DNA of 64,000 nt from Ruminococcus flavefaciens AE3010 (GCF_000526795.1 NZ_JAGT01000001.1:1387001-1451000), one strand, 5' to 3'. Numbered from the stretch's first letter, positions 41,399-51,115 are shown. Numbers and translations are program-made. Notes: generated by a model from the sequence alone, not told the origin.

Positions 41399-42991
41399 TT
41401 GGAAAAGGAAAAAAAGATCAGGCGCAAGTTCGCTCCGTTTTCCAATACTCCCGTAAGCATAAAATCAGCGCTCCTTGTCATTATGATGCTGCTCTCGGTA
41501 GCAACGATATGGGGCGCTATGGTAAGAACTATACTGATTACCCAGCGGGAAAAATACAGACAAATGGAGCACACTGTAGTCACAGCTTCGGAGCAGATAG
41601 TCAATCTCTCCGTGGAAAGCGCTGTGTCTATCGCCAAGAATATCTACACCAACGAAGCTATATACGACTTTCTCAATAAGGAATACTCATCTTCGGCAGA
41701 ATATTACGAAGAATACTATCATCTTCAGCGCAATACTGTACTGAATATCGCCGAGACAAATATAGTAAAGTCCTGCACTCTCTATACTGCAAACCCGACT
41801 GTTCTCGCAGGCGGCAGCATCAAAAAGCTGGATACCGCAGTAAACGATTACTGGTACAAGTACTTCAGGGAGATAAATAAATCCACAGTACTCTGTATAG
41901 ACCAGTCCAAAAACGAGTTCATTCTCGTCAGGAAGCTGGACTACTACACTCTCGACACAGGCGACTGCTATCTCTGTCTCGAGATGAACAGCAAGGTCAT
42001 TTCCGAATTTGCTGACAGTCTTGACTTTGACGGTGAGCTCTATATAATGAGCGGCAATCATATCCTGTACAGCAGCGATAAAAGCGCTTCCACAAGCGAT
42101 AATATCACAATAAGTCAGGACTTTGACTGCATCACAAGAAACTACTATACGGTGGATATAGAGTTCTATTCGCGCTCACAAAGAAAGGGCTTCAAGAACT
42201 TCATATCCATGAATAAGCAGCTCATGATAATGCTCATAGGCATAATCATACTCTCGGTAATACTGGGACGTATGCTTGCTATCGGCGTAAAGCGCAGAGT
42301 CAAGGCTGCTATGGCGGAATACCGTGCCCTCGGTATAATACAGCAGACCAAGAAAGGCAAAAACGGCAGGGACGAGATAGGTTCGCTGCTGGATATTTGC
42401 TGCGATATGTCGGAAAAGCTCCAGAAAAAGGGCTACGAATTCAAGGAGCGCGGCGATACTCTCATGCGCAAGGAATCCGATTACGCTTCGCTGTACACAA
42501 CAGCTATGCGTCTCGATGCGGAGCTCCTTATGACAGAAAAGTATCCCTACGTCATTGCCGACAGCGATGACGAGTATATACCGCTCAGCGAGGAAGCCAG
42601 ACTGGTGGCAAAGATTGCCGACATACTGGAAAAGAACTACTCTGCTACTCACATACCCGAGGATAAATGGCACGTGCCTGCATATTCCTTCGCTCTTATA
42701 GCAGATGATATATACAATCATTACGGCGACGTTTCAGCTAATTTCCTTGTAACAGAGAATACCGCAGTCATCTCATTCGAGAGCAGCGATCCCCTCCTGA
42801 ACGAGGATATGCTGAAATTCAATGCCATTTTCGAGTACGGCGAAGTAGCCGAAGACTACTGCTTCAACAGAAGCTACAGATTCAATCCGTATCTGCGTCT
42901 GAAACAATGCCTCGGAAACAGGATAGAGCTGGAAATACCATATACAGATAAGCTCAGGCTGGTATTTACGATAAAAACAGACACAGAATAG
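41399..42991 (+). CDS. YesM-like membrane sensor lacking a recognisable kinase core
   Basis: A 530-aa protein. Two membrane helices (about 20-45 and 270-290) flank an extracytoplasmic domain of about 220 residues like those of YesM-type two-component sensors. A HAMP-like region follows. The C-terminal 200 residues should be the kinase, but no phosphoacceptor-His box and no ATP-binding N/G boxes can be found. It is therefore a degenerate or different signal output. The start is probably TTG (41399) with GAGGTG 6 nt upstream; GTG at 41390 overlaps that site. It lies between a diguanylate cyclase and a solute-binding lipoprotein. Confidence 0.65.
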   Translation: MEKEKKIRRKFAPFSNTPVSIKSALLVIMMLLSVATIWGAMVRTILITQREKYRQMEHTVVTASEQIVNLSVESAVSIAKNIYTNEAIYDFLNKEYSSSAEYYEEYYHLQRNTVLNIAETNIVKSCTLYTANPTVLAGGSIKKLDTAVNDYWYKYFREINKSTVLCIDQSKNEFILVRKLDYYTLDTGDCYLCLEMNSKVISEFADSLDFDGELYIMSGNHILYSSDKSASTSDNITISQDFDCITRNYYTVDIEFYSRSQRKGFKNFISMNKQLMIMLIGIIILSVILGRMLAIGVKRRVKAAMAEYRALGIIQQTKKGKNGRDEIGSLLDICCDMSEKLQKKGYEFKERGDTLMRKESDYASLYTTAMRLDAELLMTEKYPYVIADSDDEYIPLSEEARLVAKIADILEKNYSATHIPEDKWHVPAYSFALIADDIYNHYGDVSANFLVTENTAVISFESSDPLLNEDMLKFNAIFEYGEVAEDYCFNRSYRFNPYLRLKQCLGNRIELEIPYTDKLRLVFTIKTDTE

Positions 42992-43001
42992 GGGGATGCT
43001 T

Positions 43002-44624
43002 ATGACAAAAAAGAAAATGACAGCAGCTCTCATTACTGCGGCAATGACGCTGACCGTCAGCGCCTGTGGGAAAAAGAAAAATGATGAAAAAGCCATCAGA
43101 GAATTTACAGGCATCTTTGCCGCAAGGATAGCCGAGATTGACAGAGATAATGAGATACAGCAGATAATAGCTGAAAAAACAGGCGCTATCCTGCGTGAGC
43201 AGTGGATCTCAGATCAGGACGACATCGACAAGACATTCAGTGATATGATGATCTCCAATAAGTACCCCGACTTTATGACCCCCGATGCTGCAAACTGCCA
43301 GAAGCTCATAAAGGAAGGCGCATTTATACCCATAGACAGCTACTGGAACGAATATCCCAACATCAAAAAAATGTACTCGGACACCGAATGGGACAGCGTC
43401 CGCGCTGACGACGGACATATCTACTATATACCGCTGTTCTCCTCAGTAAACATAAAGGACACCAACCCGACCCACAGTGGCGAAGCCTTCTGGGTACAGG
43501 TAAAGGTCCTTGAATGGGCAGACTATCCCGACATAAAAACTCCCTACGAGTACTTTGACCTTATCGAGCGCTACCTTGAAGCCAACCCCACAAACGAAAA
43601 CGGCGAGGCTTACTACGGCTATGAGATAGAGGCAAACGACGCATGGTTCTTTGCCATGGACAATCCGCCCATGTTTTTAGACGGCTATCCCAACGACGGC
43701 TGCTGCTACGTGGATACGGAAACACTCGAAGCAAAGGACTATAACCTTACACCTACCGCAAAGGAATGGTACAGGCTTCTCAATGAGGAATACCGGAAGG
43801 GCATCATCGACAAGGAGTTCTCAATGCTCAACTCCGAGCAGTACTACTCAAAGCTTGCATCAGGCAGAGTCCTCGGCATGGTAGACCAGAACTGGAACTT
43901 CTCCAGCGCCGTGAACAAGCTGCCCCCTGACTGTACGTATATCCCTCTGGGAGTTACTATGGACCGCAGTATCCCCGACAGATACCGTGACCGCGTTGCG
44001 TTCAACGGCTCCGCAGGCGTAGGCATATCTATAAGCTGCGAAGACCCCGAGGCAGCAGTAAAGTTCATAAGCGATCTCCTTGAACCCGAGATACTAAATC
44101 TCCGCTTCTGGGGAATCGAGGGAGTTGACTACACCGTAGGCGACGACGGTATATTCTATCAGGACGAAGTGCAGTACGCACAGTGGCGAAACGAGGAATA
44201 CCGCAGAAAGCATATATGCGTCTACAACTATATGCCCTATTATCTCGGTATGGCTCCAGACGGAATCAATGCCTTTGAGTCCACAAATCAGCCGAATATC
44301 TTCTATGAGCACCTTTCCGAGCCTGTACAGAGATGTTTCAGCGCATACGGAGTACAGACCTATACGGGTATGCTGAACGATCCACCCGAGAACTCACCAT
44401 GGTACCCAATGTGGTCTTTCAGCAATTCCGTTACCGACGAGACAAACTACGGCAAGGTAATGAAGCAGATAGACGCGACAAAGCACAAGTATCTGCCGCT
44501 GCTGGTAATGAGCAACGACTTTGAAAAGACATGGGAAGAATACCTTGAAGAATATAACAGTATCGACACTCAGGTCTACTTTGACGAGCTCACCGCAGAG
44601 GTACACAGAAGAATTGACAAATAA
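43002..44624 (+). CDS. Extracellular solute-binding lipoprotein (family 1 type), orphan
   Basis: A 540-aa lipoprotein: signal peptide, lipobox VSAC near residue 22, then a family-1 solute-binding fold of the LplA/large oligosaccharide group (NKYPDFMTPDAANCQKLIKEGAFIPID .. FNGSAGVGISISCEDPEAAVKFISDLL, in parts). In this group the ligands are oligosaccharides such as pectin or xylan fragments. No permease or ATPase is encoded beside it. It follows the YesM-like sensor by 10 bp, so it may deliver ligand to that sensor rather than to a transporter. ATG at 43002 with GGGGG 6 nt upstream. Confidence 0.8.
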   Translation: MTKKKMTAALITAAMTLTVSACGKKKNDEKAIREFTGIFAARIAEIDRDNEIQQIIAEKTGAILREQWISDQDDIDKTFSDMMISNKYPDFMTPDAANCQKLIKEGAFIPIDSYWNEYPNIKKMYSDTEWDSVRADDGHIYYIPLFSSVNIKDTNPTHSGEAFWVQVKVLEWADYPDIKTPYEYFDLIERYLEANPTNENGEAYYGYEIEANDAWFFAMDNPPMFLDGYPNDGCCYVDTETLEAKDYNLTPTAKEWYRLLNEEYRKGIIDKEFSMLNSEQYYSKLASGRVLGMVDQNWNFSSAVNKLPPDCTYIPLGVTMDRSIPDRYRDRVAFNGSAGVGISISCEDPEAAVKFISDLLEPEILNLRFWGIEGVDYTVGDDGIFYQDEVQYAQWRNEEYRRKHICVYNYMPYYLGMAPDGINAFESTNQPNIFYEHLSEPVQRCFSAYGVQTYTGMLNDPPENSPWYPMWSFSNSVTDETNYGKVMKQIDATKHKYLPLLVMSNDFEKTWEEYLEEYNSIDTQVYFDELTAEVHRRIDK

Positions 44625-44627
44625 GCA

Positions 44628-44662
44628 AAAACAGCCACCCGAATCGGGTGGCTGTTTCTTTG
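44628..44662. terminator. Terminator between the solute-binding protein and the GH30 gene
   Basis: Stem AACAGCCACCC/GGGTGGCTGTT with loop GAATC, A-run and T-run on either side. It serves both convergent genes. Confidence 0.85.
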
Positions 44663-44684
44663 TATTGAAAGCATTATCCTTATT

Positions 44685-47600
44685 TCAGTTCTGGAAAGCT
44701 ATACGGAAGAAATTGTAGAGGTGAGCTCTGATACAGTTATCACCGTGATAACCGCCGTTTACATAGTGCCATACATGAGGAACGCCGTTCTTCTCGAAGT
44801 TATTGTGATAGCTTCTGGGATTGTCGCCAACAGTCTGGTCGTTGCTTCCTGCAGTTATCATCAGGAAGTAAGGCTCATTGCTGCTGTCCCACTTGAATGA
44901 GCCTGAAACGCCAGGAGCGGGGCATATAGCACCGATGTAGCCGATCTGATCAGACATCTGCATTCCAATGAGGAGAGACTCGCGTCCGCCCATTGAGAAG
45001 CCTGTGATAGCGGTATTGTCCTTACCTGTGAGAACACTGTAGTTCTTCTCGATCTCAGGCATAAGGTCGTTCTTGAGCTGATTGATGAAGTTGTCGTAAG
45101 CTCTGTTGTTATTATCGTCCATACCTGTAACTGCGTCCTGAGTAGCGCTTGAGTATACATCAGGGAATACACATATCATTTCCTTTGCAGCCCCCTCAGC
45201 GATAGCATTGCCCAGCATCTCGCGGGTATGCATCTCAGCGTTGCCGGTCGTGAGCATTCTGTCAGGATTCTCATAGTAGCCGTGAAGAATGTACATTACA
45301 GGGTACTTCTTATTAGGATCGTAGTTGGGAGGCAGAAGAACGTTGTACTTCTTGGTTCTCTTGCAGGTATTTGAATAGTAGCTCTTCTTCTGTATCTCAC
45401 CGTAAGTTACGCCGTTTTTCTGCTGATTTGCGGAATTAGGCTCTTTTTCAGCGATATTGGACTGAACCTTTGCTGTGAAATCCTTCATTGAAAGATGTGC
45501 AGCAGCTGCAATGGTTGTCGTTGTGGTTGTGGCAGTCGATGTGGTCGTTGCCTTTGTAGTTGTTGCAGCTGTGGTAACTGTCTTGATGTCGTCGGAGTAG
45601 CTCTCAGGGAGCTTTGTGATAGTGCCTAAGAGGAACTTCTGGATAGCAAGTGCGTCGTTGGCAGTTATACCGCCGCCTGCTTCGCTTACGTCTGCGTTAA
45701 ATGCGCCTGTCTCAGAAAGAACATACTTGTTTGGGTTTGCGAGAGACTGCATTATGAGTACAACGTCAGCCATGTCCACGCCGCCGTCGTTGTTAGCGTC
45801 GCCCCACTTGGAGACCTTTGCGTCAAGTGCAGCCTTTGGATCGGCAGTTGTTGTAACGATCGGTGCAGCTGTAGTAGTGGTCGTGGTCGTTGTGGTGGTT
45901 GTAGTAGTTGTTGTTGTAACAGCCTTTGGACCGTCGATAACTGTGCCTGCCTTTGCGACGATTGCCTCGTCGATAGCAAAGTCATCTGTGCCCTCTTCTG
46001 TCTCAACGTAGAGCTTGATGTTGGAGGCGCCCGTTGGGATAGTGTAGTTTGGATTTGCAAGCTGTACATACTCGCCGTTGGAAACTCCGTCTGCGATATG
46101 ATCGTATTTAGTTTCGCCGTCAGCTGTGTATTCCAGTGACAGCATCATGTTGCCAGAACCCTTTGCTGCAACGCTGAAGCTGTAGGACTCGCCTGCCTTG
46201 AATGTAAGGTAGTCGAGTGTCTTCATTGCGCCGTGCCATGCACTTGTTCTGCCAGATACTGTAAGAGCCTTGCTGCCTGCGTATGCTGAACCGCCTGTGG
46301 AAACTGTAGCACCGCCTCTGCTCTCCCAGCTGCCGTTATCGTCTTCGAATGTATCGTGATAATAGTAGCCGTTTGCATCAGGCTCGATAGGCTCGGGAGG
46401 TGTGGGATCCTTGCCGCCCACGAAGCCCTTGCCATCGCTTTCAAGAGCCACAACGAATGTTGAAACGCTGTTTGCGGGGAGCTGTGCTGTGAACGATGAA
46501 CCGCTTGCTGAAACTCCGTTTATGCTTGCGATATTCTCGCTGCCCGATGTTCTGTAGGTCTCAACGCCTGTAACGTTTCTGCCGCTGAGGGTGAACTGCT
46601 GACTTACTGCACCGCTGCCCTTATTGATTGCGACTACTGTAGCCTGTGTGTCGCTGTGCTTATATGCTGATACAAGAATGTTTGTATTTGGCTGCTCTGT
46701 AGCGTCGATACGAACGTCGCCCGGGCGAACCCACTTTGAGAACTGAGCCATTGCATATCCGCGCTTGGATATCTTACCGGTATCCCACATTGGGCTGTAC
46801 TGACGGCGGATATACCACCAAACGTAAGCGTTCATATTACCAACAACGAGAGCATTGTGGATATTCTCAGCTACCTTTACGCCCTCAGGCCAGCGGTCTG
46901 CGGAGTTGTTATCGCTGTTTGGAACGTAAACCTCGGTCATCCATATTTCCTTGCCGCAGTTTTCAAGGGCAGGGAAGTCCATAGCGTTGCGCTGTGTTCC
47001 GTAGAAATGAGTGCCGAACATATCGCAGTTTGCCATAGCCTTGGAATTGTTGAGGATTGCGTTGTAGAAGCTCTTGTTATAGCTGAAACTCTCAGGTGAC
47101 ATCAGCTTTGTTGTGGTGCCGGCTGTTACAGACTTACCGTAGTTTGCAATGAAGTTTGCCGCACGGTCTGGTGTCCATGCTGTCCACTCGCCTGACCAGT
47201 CAGGCTCGTTCTGAACAGAAATGGAGTTGAGCTGAACGCCCTGATTGTTGCAGTACTTGATGAAGTCATTGAGGTGCTGAGCGTACTGAGCTTCTGCGCC
47301 CTGTTTAAGCACATACTGACCGCCTGTTGGACCGCCTGTGCCGTTTGTTCTCATAGAAGCTGGCGGATTCCACGGAGTTGCAAATACAGTTGCGCCTAAT
47401 TTCTGAGCTCTCTGAGCTGTCGGGATAGCGTTCTTCCATGCGTTCTTGTCGTCGCTTACAAAGATACGCAGAATTGTAAGTCCCAACTCGTCGGCGCCGT
47501 TTCCGAAAGCTTTCTGAACCTGAGCTTCCGTCATATCTCCGGGAGCTCCGTTCTGAGCGTTGTAGCTCTGCCACTCAGGGTGGTTCATGCCGCCGAAGCC

Positions 47601-47765
47601 GCGTATCGTCTGGTACTCCTTGTTGGTGTTGATGGTACACGCACCTGCTGCCTCTGCACTGAGAGGTGCCGCTGACGGAAGCGGAAGTGACGAAGCTGTA
47701 CTTGCCAGCATTGCTCCCGCCATGACTGCCGAAACAGCAGTCTTGAATTTGCGAGTAATGTTCAT
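44685..47765 (-). CDS. Cellulosomal GH30 glucuronoxylanase-CBM22-dockerin-CE1 esterase
   Basis: A 1026-aa secreted bifunctional enzyme. Signal peptide (1-40). The GH30 domain (about 41-440) has acid/base Glu187 in NEPD and nucleophile Glu278 in WMTEVY. YVWWYIRRQYSPM is the loop that recognises glucuronic acid in subfamily 8, so it should cleave glucuronoxylan next to glucuronate side chains. A CBM22 follows (about 467-602), then a Thr linker, a dockerin (about 650-722, GDANNDGGVDMADV and NADVSEAGGGITANDA) and a second linker. Last is a CE1 esterase (about 763-1026, GFSMGGRES nucleophile near 920), probably feruloyl or acetylxylan esterase. ATG with GAGGAGG upstream. It lies just downstream of the GH9 gene, same strand. 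Confidence 0.93.
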   Translation of the reverse strand: MNITRKFKTAVSAVMAGAMLASTASSLPLPSAAPLSAEAAGACTINTNKEYQTIRGFGGMNHPEWQSYNAQNGAPGDMTEAQVQKAFGNGADELGLTILRIFVSDDKNAWKNAIPTAQRAQKLGATVFATPWNPPASMRTNGTGGPTGGQYVLKQGAEAQYAQHLNDFIKYCNNQGVQLNSISVQNEPDWSGEWTAWTPDRAANFIANYGKSVTAGTTTKLMSPESFSYNKSFYNAILNNSKAMANCDMFGTHFYGTQRNAMDFPALENCGKEIWMTEVYVPNSDNNSADRWPEGVKVAENIHNALVVGNMNAYVWWYIRRQYSPMWDTGKISKRGYAMAQFSKWVRPGDVRIDATEQPNTNILVSAYKHSDTQATVVAINKGSGAVSQQFTLSGRNVTGVETYRTSGSENIASINGVSASGSSFTAQLPANSVSTFVVALESDGKGFVGGKDPTPPEPIEPDANGYYYHDTFEDDNGSWESRGGATVSTGGSAYAGSKALTVSGRTSAWHGAMKTLDYLTFKAGESYSFSVAAKGSGNMMLSLEYTADGETKYDHIADGVSNGEYVQLANPNYTIPTGASNIKLYVETEEGTDDFAIDEAIVAKAGTVIDGPKAVTTTTTTTTTTTTTTTTAAPIVTTTADPKAALDAKVSKWGDANNDGGVDMADVVLIMQSLANPNKYVLSETGAFNADVSEAGGGITANDALAIQKFLLGTITKLPESYSDDIKTVTTAATTTKATTTSTATTTTTTIAAAAHLSMKDFTAKVQSNIAEKEPNSANQQKNGVTYGEIQKKSYYSNTCKRTKKYNVLLPPNYDPNKKYPVMYILHGYYENPDRMLTTGNAEMHTREMLGNAIAEGAAKEMICVFPDVYSSATQDAVTGMDDNNNRAYDNFINQLKNDLMPEIEKNYSVLTGKDNTAITGFSMGGRESLLIGMQMSDQIGYIGAICPAPGVSGSFKWDSSNEPYFLMITAGSNDQTVGDNPRSYHNNFEKNGVPHVWHYVNGGYHGDNCIRAHLYNFFRIAFQN

Positions 47766-47826
47766 TTTAATATCCTCCTCTACGCAATTTCTTAGTTGAT
47801 TGCGGATAACGTTTTATATATTGTAT

Positions 47827-47855
47827 ATTTTACCATTAAATTTATCTTTTGTAAA
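47827..47855 (-). promoter_or_regulatory. Promoter of the GH30-CE1 gene
   Basis: On the minus strand, TTTACA (47850-47855), a 17-nt spacer, TAAAAT (47827-47832). TTAGGTGGA lies upstream at about 47871-47879, similar to TTAGGTGGA before the GH9 promoter. Confidence 0.65.
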
Positions 47856-47951
47856 CTCAAAAAACAGCACTTAGGTGGACAAAATAATGTTATTATGATA
47901 ATGTCGAACGCAAAAACGTTATAAAATGTGCACGATAATACAGCAAAAGCA

Positions 47952-47975
47952 ACAAGCCGCCTTGCGGCGGCTTGT
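47952..47975 (-). terminator. Terminator-like hairpin after the GH9 gene
   Basis: Ten-pair stem ACAAGCCGCC/GGCGGCTTGT with loop TTGC. The following minus-strand sequence is only moderately T-rich. Confidence 0.65.
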
Positions 47976-47991
47976 ATTAGATATTAATTTT

Positions 47992-50900
47992 TCATGAAAC
48001 AGGTAAACTTTTTACCTTGCCAAGGAGGAACTCCTGTATCGAAAGTGCGTCATTTGTGGTAACGCCCGAGCCCACCTCAAATACATCGGCAGCTGTCCAG
48101 CCCTGCTCGATCACAGCGTTCTTGTCAGAACCGCCCACACCGTACTTGTTCGGATTTGCCAGAGCCTGCATTATCAGGACAACATCACTCATATCCACCT
48201 GTCCGTCGCAGTTTGCGTCGCCGTTATGTACGGGCTTGGCAATTATATCAGAACCTGTAACGGTAGTAGTCGTAGCAGTAACTGTAGTGGTCGTAGCTGC
48301 TGTAGTTGTGGTAGTTGTCGTTACCTCGGAAGCCTTTGCTGCAATGTCCTCAAAGAAAGCCATATCCCACGCAAAGCCTGCCTGCCAGTCAAGAGCATGT
48401 GAATTGGTAGACCACGACTCAACAGTATCGGCATAGCATCTCTGAGGAGCTGTTTCGCTGGTAATGCCAAGGAGACGTATATATTCATCATACAGAGCTG
48501 AGCAGGGACCGCCTGCCAGTACTCCGTCGGGAGCCTTAGGCAGGGTCTTGTCTATCTCATAAGCCCAGTAGGTATCGGTAGGATAATTTACATGCTGCGA
48601 ACCGCAGCCCGTAACATATGAGAAGCCGAGGGCATTTCTTCCGAAGATGTAGTCCATAGCCTGCAAAGCGCCGTTAAGGTACTTGCTGTCTCCTGTTGCG
48701 TCGTAAGCATAAGCCATTACCACAGCATTATTCGTGATCCTGCTGTTGGAGCCGTAATCATAGCCCGAGAAATAAATGTAGTCAATGCTGTAAGGATCGT
48801 ACCAGCCTACCTTTTCATATGGAGCACCCATAGCATTGGTTTTCACGTCATTTTCAGTGTTTACAAACCTATCAGCGGTGATCAAAAGGTTGTCCTTGAT
48901 CTTAGCCTTGTCCGTATCCGAGGTCTTGTCGCTGAGATAAAGTGACAGCGAACCACAGCCCACCTTATTGGCTATGTCGAATGAAGTGTACGCTCCGCGC
49001 GTGCCATAAACATCAGAACGGCTCGGTATGCCGAATGCACGGAACTGCTCATCTTTTCTGACTGAATTGGAGCTGTCATAGTCTTTCAGATAGTCATAAT
49101 AAGCTTCATCGCCCGTAGTCGCAAAAAGCTCGCAGGCTGCCCAGTAAGCCTCGTCCCTGACATCATCATTGCCAGAGTCGGGATCAATAGCTGATAAAGC
49201 GGTGTACTGATCATCATAGTTAAGATTACCGAGACCCTTTTCAAACTCATCTTTATACTTCATAACAGCTTCCCATGACTTCTTTGCACGTTCAATACAC
49301 TCGACCGAGAAATCGTCGTCGATGCCCTTCCACAGACGTGAAGCCTGTGCTGCACAGGCGATCATATTGAACGTTGCGCTGTAGGTAGGCGGACTGATTA
49401 TACGGGGCGCTCTCATGTAGCTTTCGTTATCCTCACTGATATAGTCATACTCAACATAGCCAACGGGAAGAGGACTGAACTCTCTTACCTGACTGTATAC
49501 GAGACCTGCATATTTCTCGCCCCAGACAGTATCCTTTTCGGGATCAACTATCATTCTGAACATGAATTCCAGCTCGTACCTTGCTTCATCAAGTATATCG
49601 GGAGTACCCTTGCAGCTTACTTCCCTGCCGCCCGATAATTTATAGCTGTCGGGAATGTTCATGGTCTTGCCGTCAGTCCATTTGCTGTCGGTGCCGTTCT
49701 TCTTTGACCTCTCATACATATTCTGGAGAAGCCATGCTGCAGTTCCGCCGCTTACAACGCTCTTGCTGTTGCCTTCCGCATCGTACCAGCCTCCCGAAAC
49801 ATCAAGGAGTATATCTTTTTTAATGTCAGATTCAAAAGCCTTGGGCAAGTATGAACTAAACCATCTGTCCTGTACATAAGCCACATCTTTCTTGTTCATG
49901 TCCTTATGGGCAAGCACCTTCTTGTCCCCCGAGGTTATATAATCCTGCTCGATATCGGAGCCCGAGCGCTTCTGATAGTAGTAATTCAGCGCATTTGTGA
50001 GCACTCCGTCGTAGATGTCCCTGCCTATCCTGAACTCCTGACTGAAGTTCATGGAATCCATCCTATCATCGTCCACAACGATCCTGTATGTACCCTCGGT
50101 CTTTACTGCGGAGAAGTCTATGATCTGGCAGTATTCCCCTGCATTTTTGTCAAATCCCGCAGGTACTGTCTTACCTTTGTAAACTTCCTTGTCGTCCTTG
50201 TCGACTACCTTGAAGTCCAGAGCCTCTTTTTCCACAGAGGTCACATAGGTCGCCATTTTATCGGCTGCCGGGAAATAACCCATCTGATTGAGGCGGACAT
50301 CGCTCTTTGGAGTTATAAACATATTGCCGTAATCTTTCCAGCCGCATACTGCTGATGTGGGATCCTCGTCACAGGTAAGGCAATCGATGGACATATCGTC
50401 GAACCATATCTCATCGCCCTCCTTGGCATTTCCCTGATACTTTGTACCCCTTGCATACTGGAAAGTCCACTGAGCGCCCTCAATATCTTTGGTAGGAATG
50501 AATGTGCCCTCAACAGTCTGCCAGTCAGTTGTAAGCTTCAGTGCAGCCGAAGGCCACTTGCCCTCCATATCAGGTCCCATATGCATATCCTTTGTGCCGC
50601 CGTCAAGCTCGAAATACTCCTCAGTGGCACTAAGGTTTCCGATATACGAGCAGAGCTCGAAGCCAGGCCTGCTGCCCTTTACCTTGAAGCTTACCTTGTA
50701 CTCATGGCCTGCCTTGAAATTGAGATTCCTGTGTTTGAACTGGAGATCCCATTTTTCCTTTTCGCCGCCCTCGGGTACTAAGATCTGAATGTGGAATGTG
50801 CCGTCCTCAAAGTCAAACTGCTGCTTTGCAGGGGCGTTGTTGCAGACGTACCACGGCAGAGCTTTTTGCTCGAAAGACGTCTCACCCAGTACCTGAACGG

Positions 50901-50997
50901 CAGAAGCCTCCATTGGTGCGAATGATGCAGCTGCTGATGCCGCGGTCATTGCCAGCGACATAATACCTGCGATTAATTTTTTTGATTTTTTATGCAT
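47992..50997 (-). CDS. Cellulosomal GH9-family protein with degenerate active site
   Basis: A 1001-aa secreted protein. Signal peptide (1-34), CBM4/9-type module (about 35-205), CelD-type Ig domain (about 235-330), GH9 domain (about 335-890), Thr linker, dockerin (about 924-995, GDANCDGQVDMSDV and AADVFEVGSGVTTNDA). The GH9 fold is clear (LNYYYQKRSG, ILDEARYELEFMFRM, MDYIFGRNALGFSYVTG). However, the base motif DAGD reads DAEGN (Asp406 kept, second Asp lost). The C-terminal NE of the acid is Asn-Ser866-His (TNSHALDW). The PHHR substrate motif is replaced by YPTDTYW. It may be a non-catalytic binding protein or a GH9 with altered chemistry. ATG with GGGAGGG upstream. Confidence 0.88.
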   Translation of the reverse strand: MHKKSKKLIAGIMSLAMTAASAAASFAPMEASAVQVLGETSFEQKALPWYVCNNAPAKQQFDFEDGTFHIQILVPEGGEKEKWDLQFKHRNLNFKAGHEYKVSFKVKGSRPGFELCSYIGNLSATEEYFELDGGTKDMHMGPDMEGKWPSAALKLTTDWQTVEGTFIPTKDIEGAQWTFQYARGTKYQGNAKEGDEIWFDDMSIDCLTCDEDPTSAVCGWKDYGNMFITPKSDVRLNQMGYFPAADKMATYVTSVEKEALDFKVVDKDDKEVYKGKTVPAGFDKNAGEYCQIIDFSAVKTEGTYRIVVDDDRMDSMNFSQEFRIGRDIYDGVLTNALNYYYQKRSGSDIEQDYITSGDKKVLAHKDMNKKDVAYVQDRWFSSYLPKAFESDIKKDILLDVSGGWYDAEGNSKSVVSGGTAAWLLQNMYERSKKNGTDSKWTDGKTMNIPDSYKLSGGREVSCKGTPDILDEARYELEFMFRMIVDPEKDTVWGEKYAGLVYSQVREFSPLPVGYVEYDYISEDNESYMRAPRIISPPTYSATFNMIACAAQASRLWKGIDDDFSVECIERAKKSWEAVMKYKDEFEKGLGNLNYDDQYTALSAIDPDSGNDDVRDEAYWAACELFATTGDEAYYDYLKDYDSSNSVRKDEQFRAFGIPSRSDVYGTRGAYTSFDIANKVGCGSLSLYLSDKTSDTDKAKIKDNLLITADRFVNTENDVKTNAMGAPYEKVGWYDPYSIDYIYFSGYDYGSNSRITNNAVVMAYAYDATGDSKYLNGALQAMDYIFGRNALGFSYVTGCGSQHVNYPTDTYWAYEIDKTLPKAPDGVLAGGPCSALYDEYIRLLGITSETAPQRCYADTVESWSTNSHALDWQAGFAWDMAFFEDIAAKASEVTTTTTTTAATTTTVTATTTTVTGSDIIAKPVHNGDANCDGQVDMSDVVLIMQALANPNKYGVGGSDKNAVIEQGWTAADVFEVGSGVTTNDALSIQEFLLGKVKSLPVS

Positions 50998-51034
50998 TTT
51001 AAACCCTCCCTTTTTTAATATGCATTATACAACT

Positions 51035-51063
51035 ATTATATATGATTTCCAGTAAGCAGTCAA
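51035..51063 (-). promoter_or_regulatory. Promoter of the GH9 gene
   Basis: On the minus strand, TTGACT (51058-51063), a 17-nt spacer, TATAAT (51035-51040). TTAGGTGGA (51069-51077) lies 5-6 bp upstream of the -35 box. Confidence 0.8.
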
Positions 51064-51115
51064 GTATTTTAGGTGGATTATACAAAGAATTTCAATTTCG
51101 TTCACAACATGACCA

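Noticed and set aside
47952..47975. Possible CRISPR-like repeat from GCCGCC hairpins
   Set aside because: It is a single copy with no regularly spaced spacers. It acts as a terminator-like hairpin.
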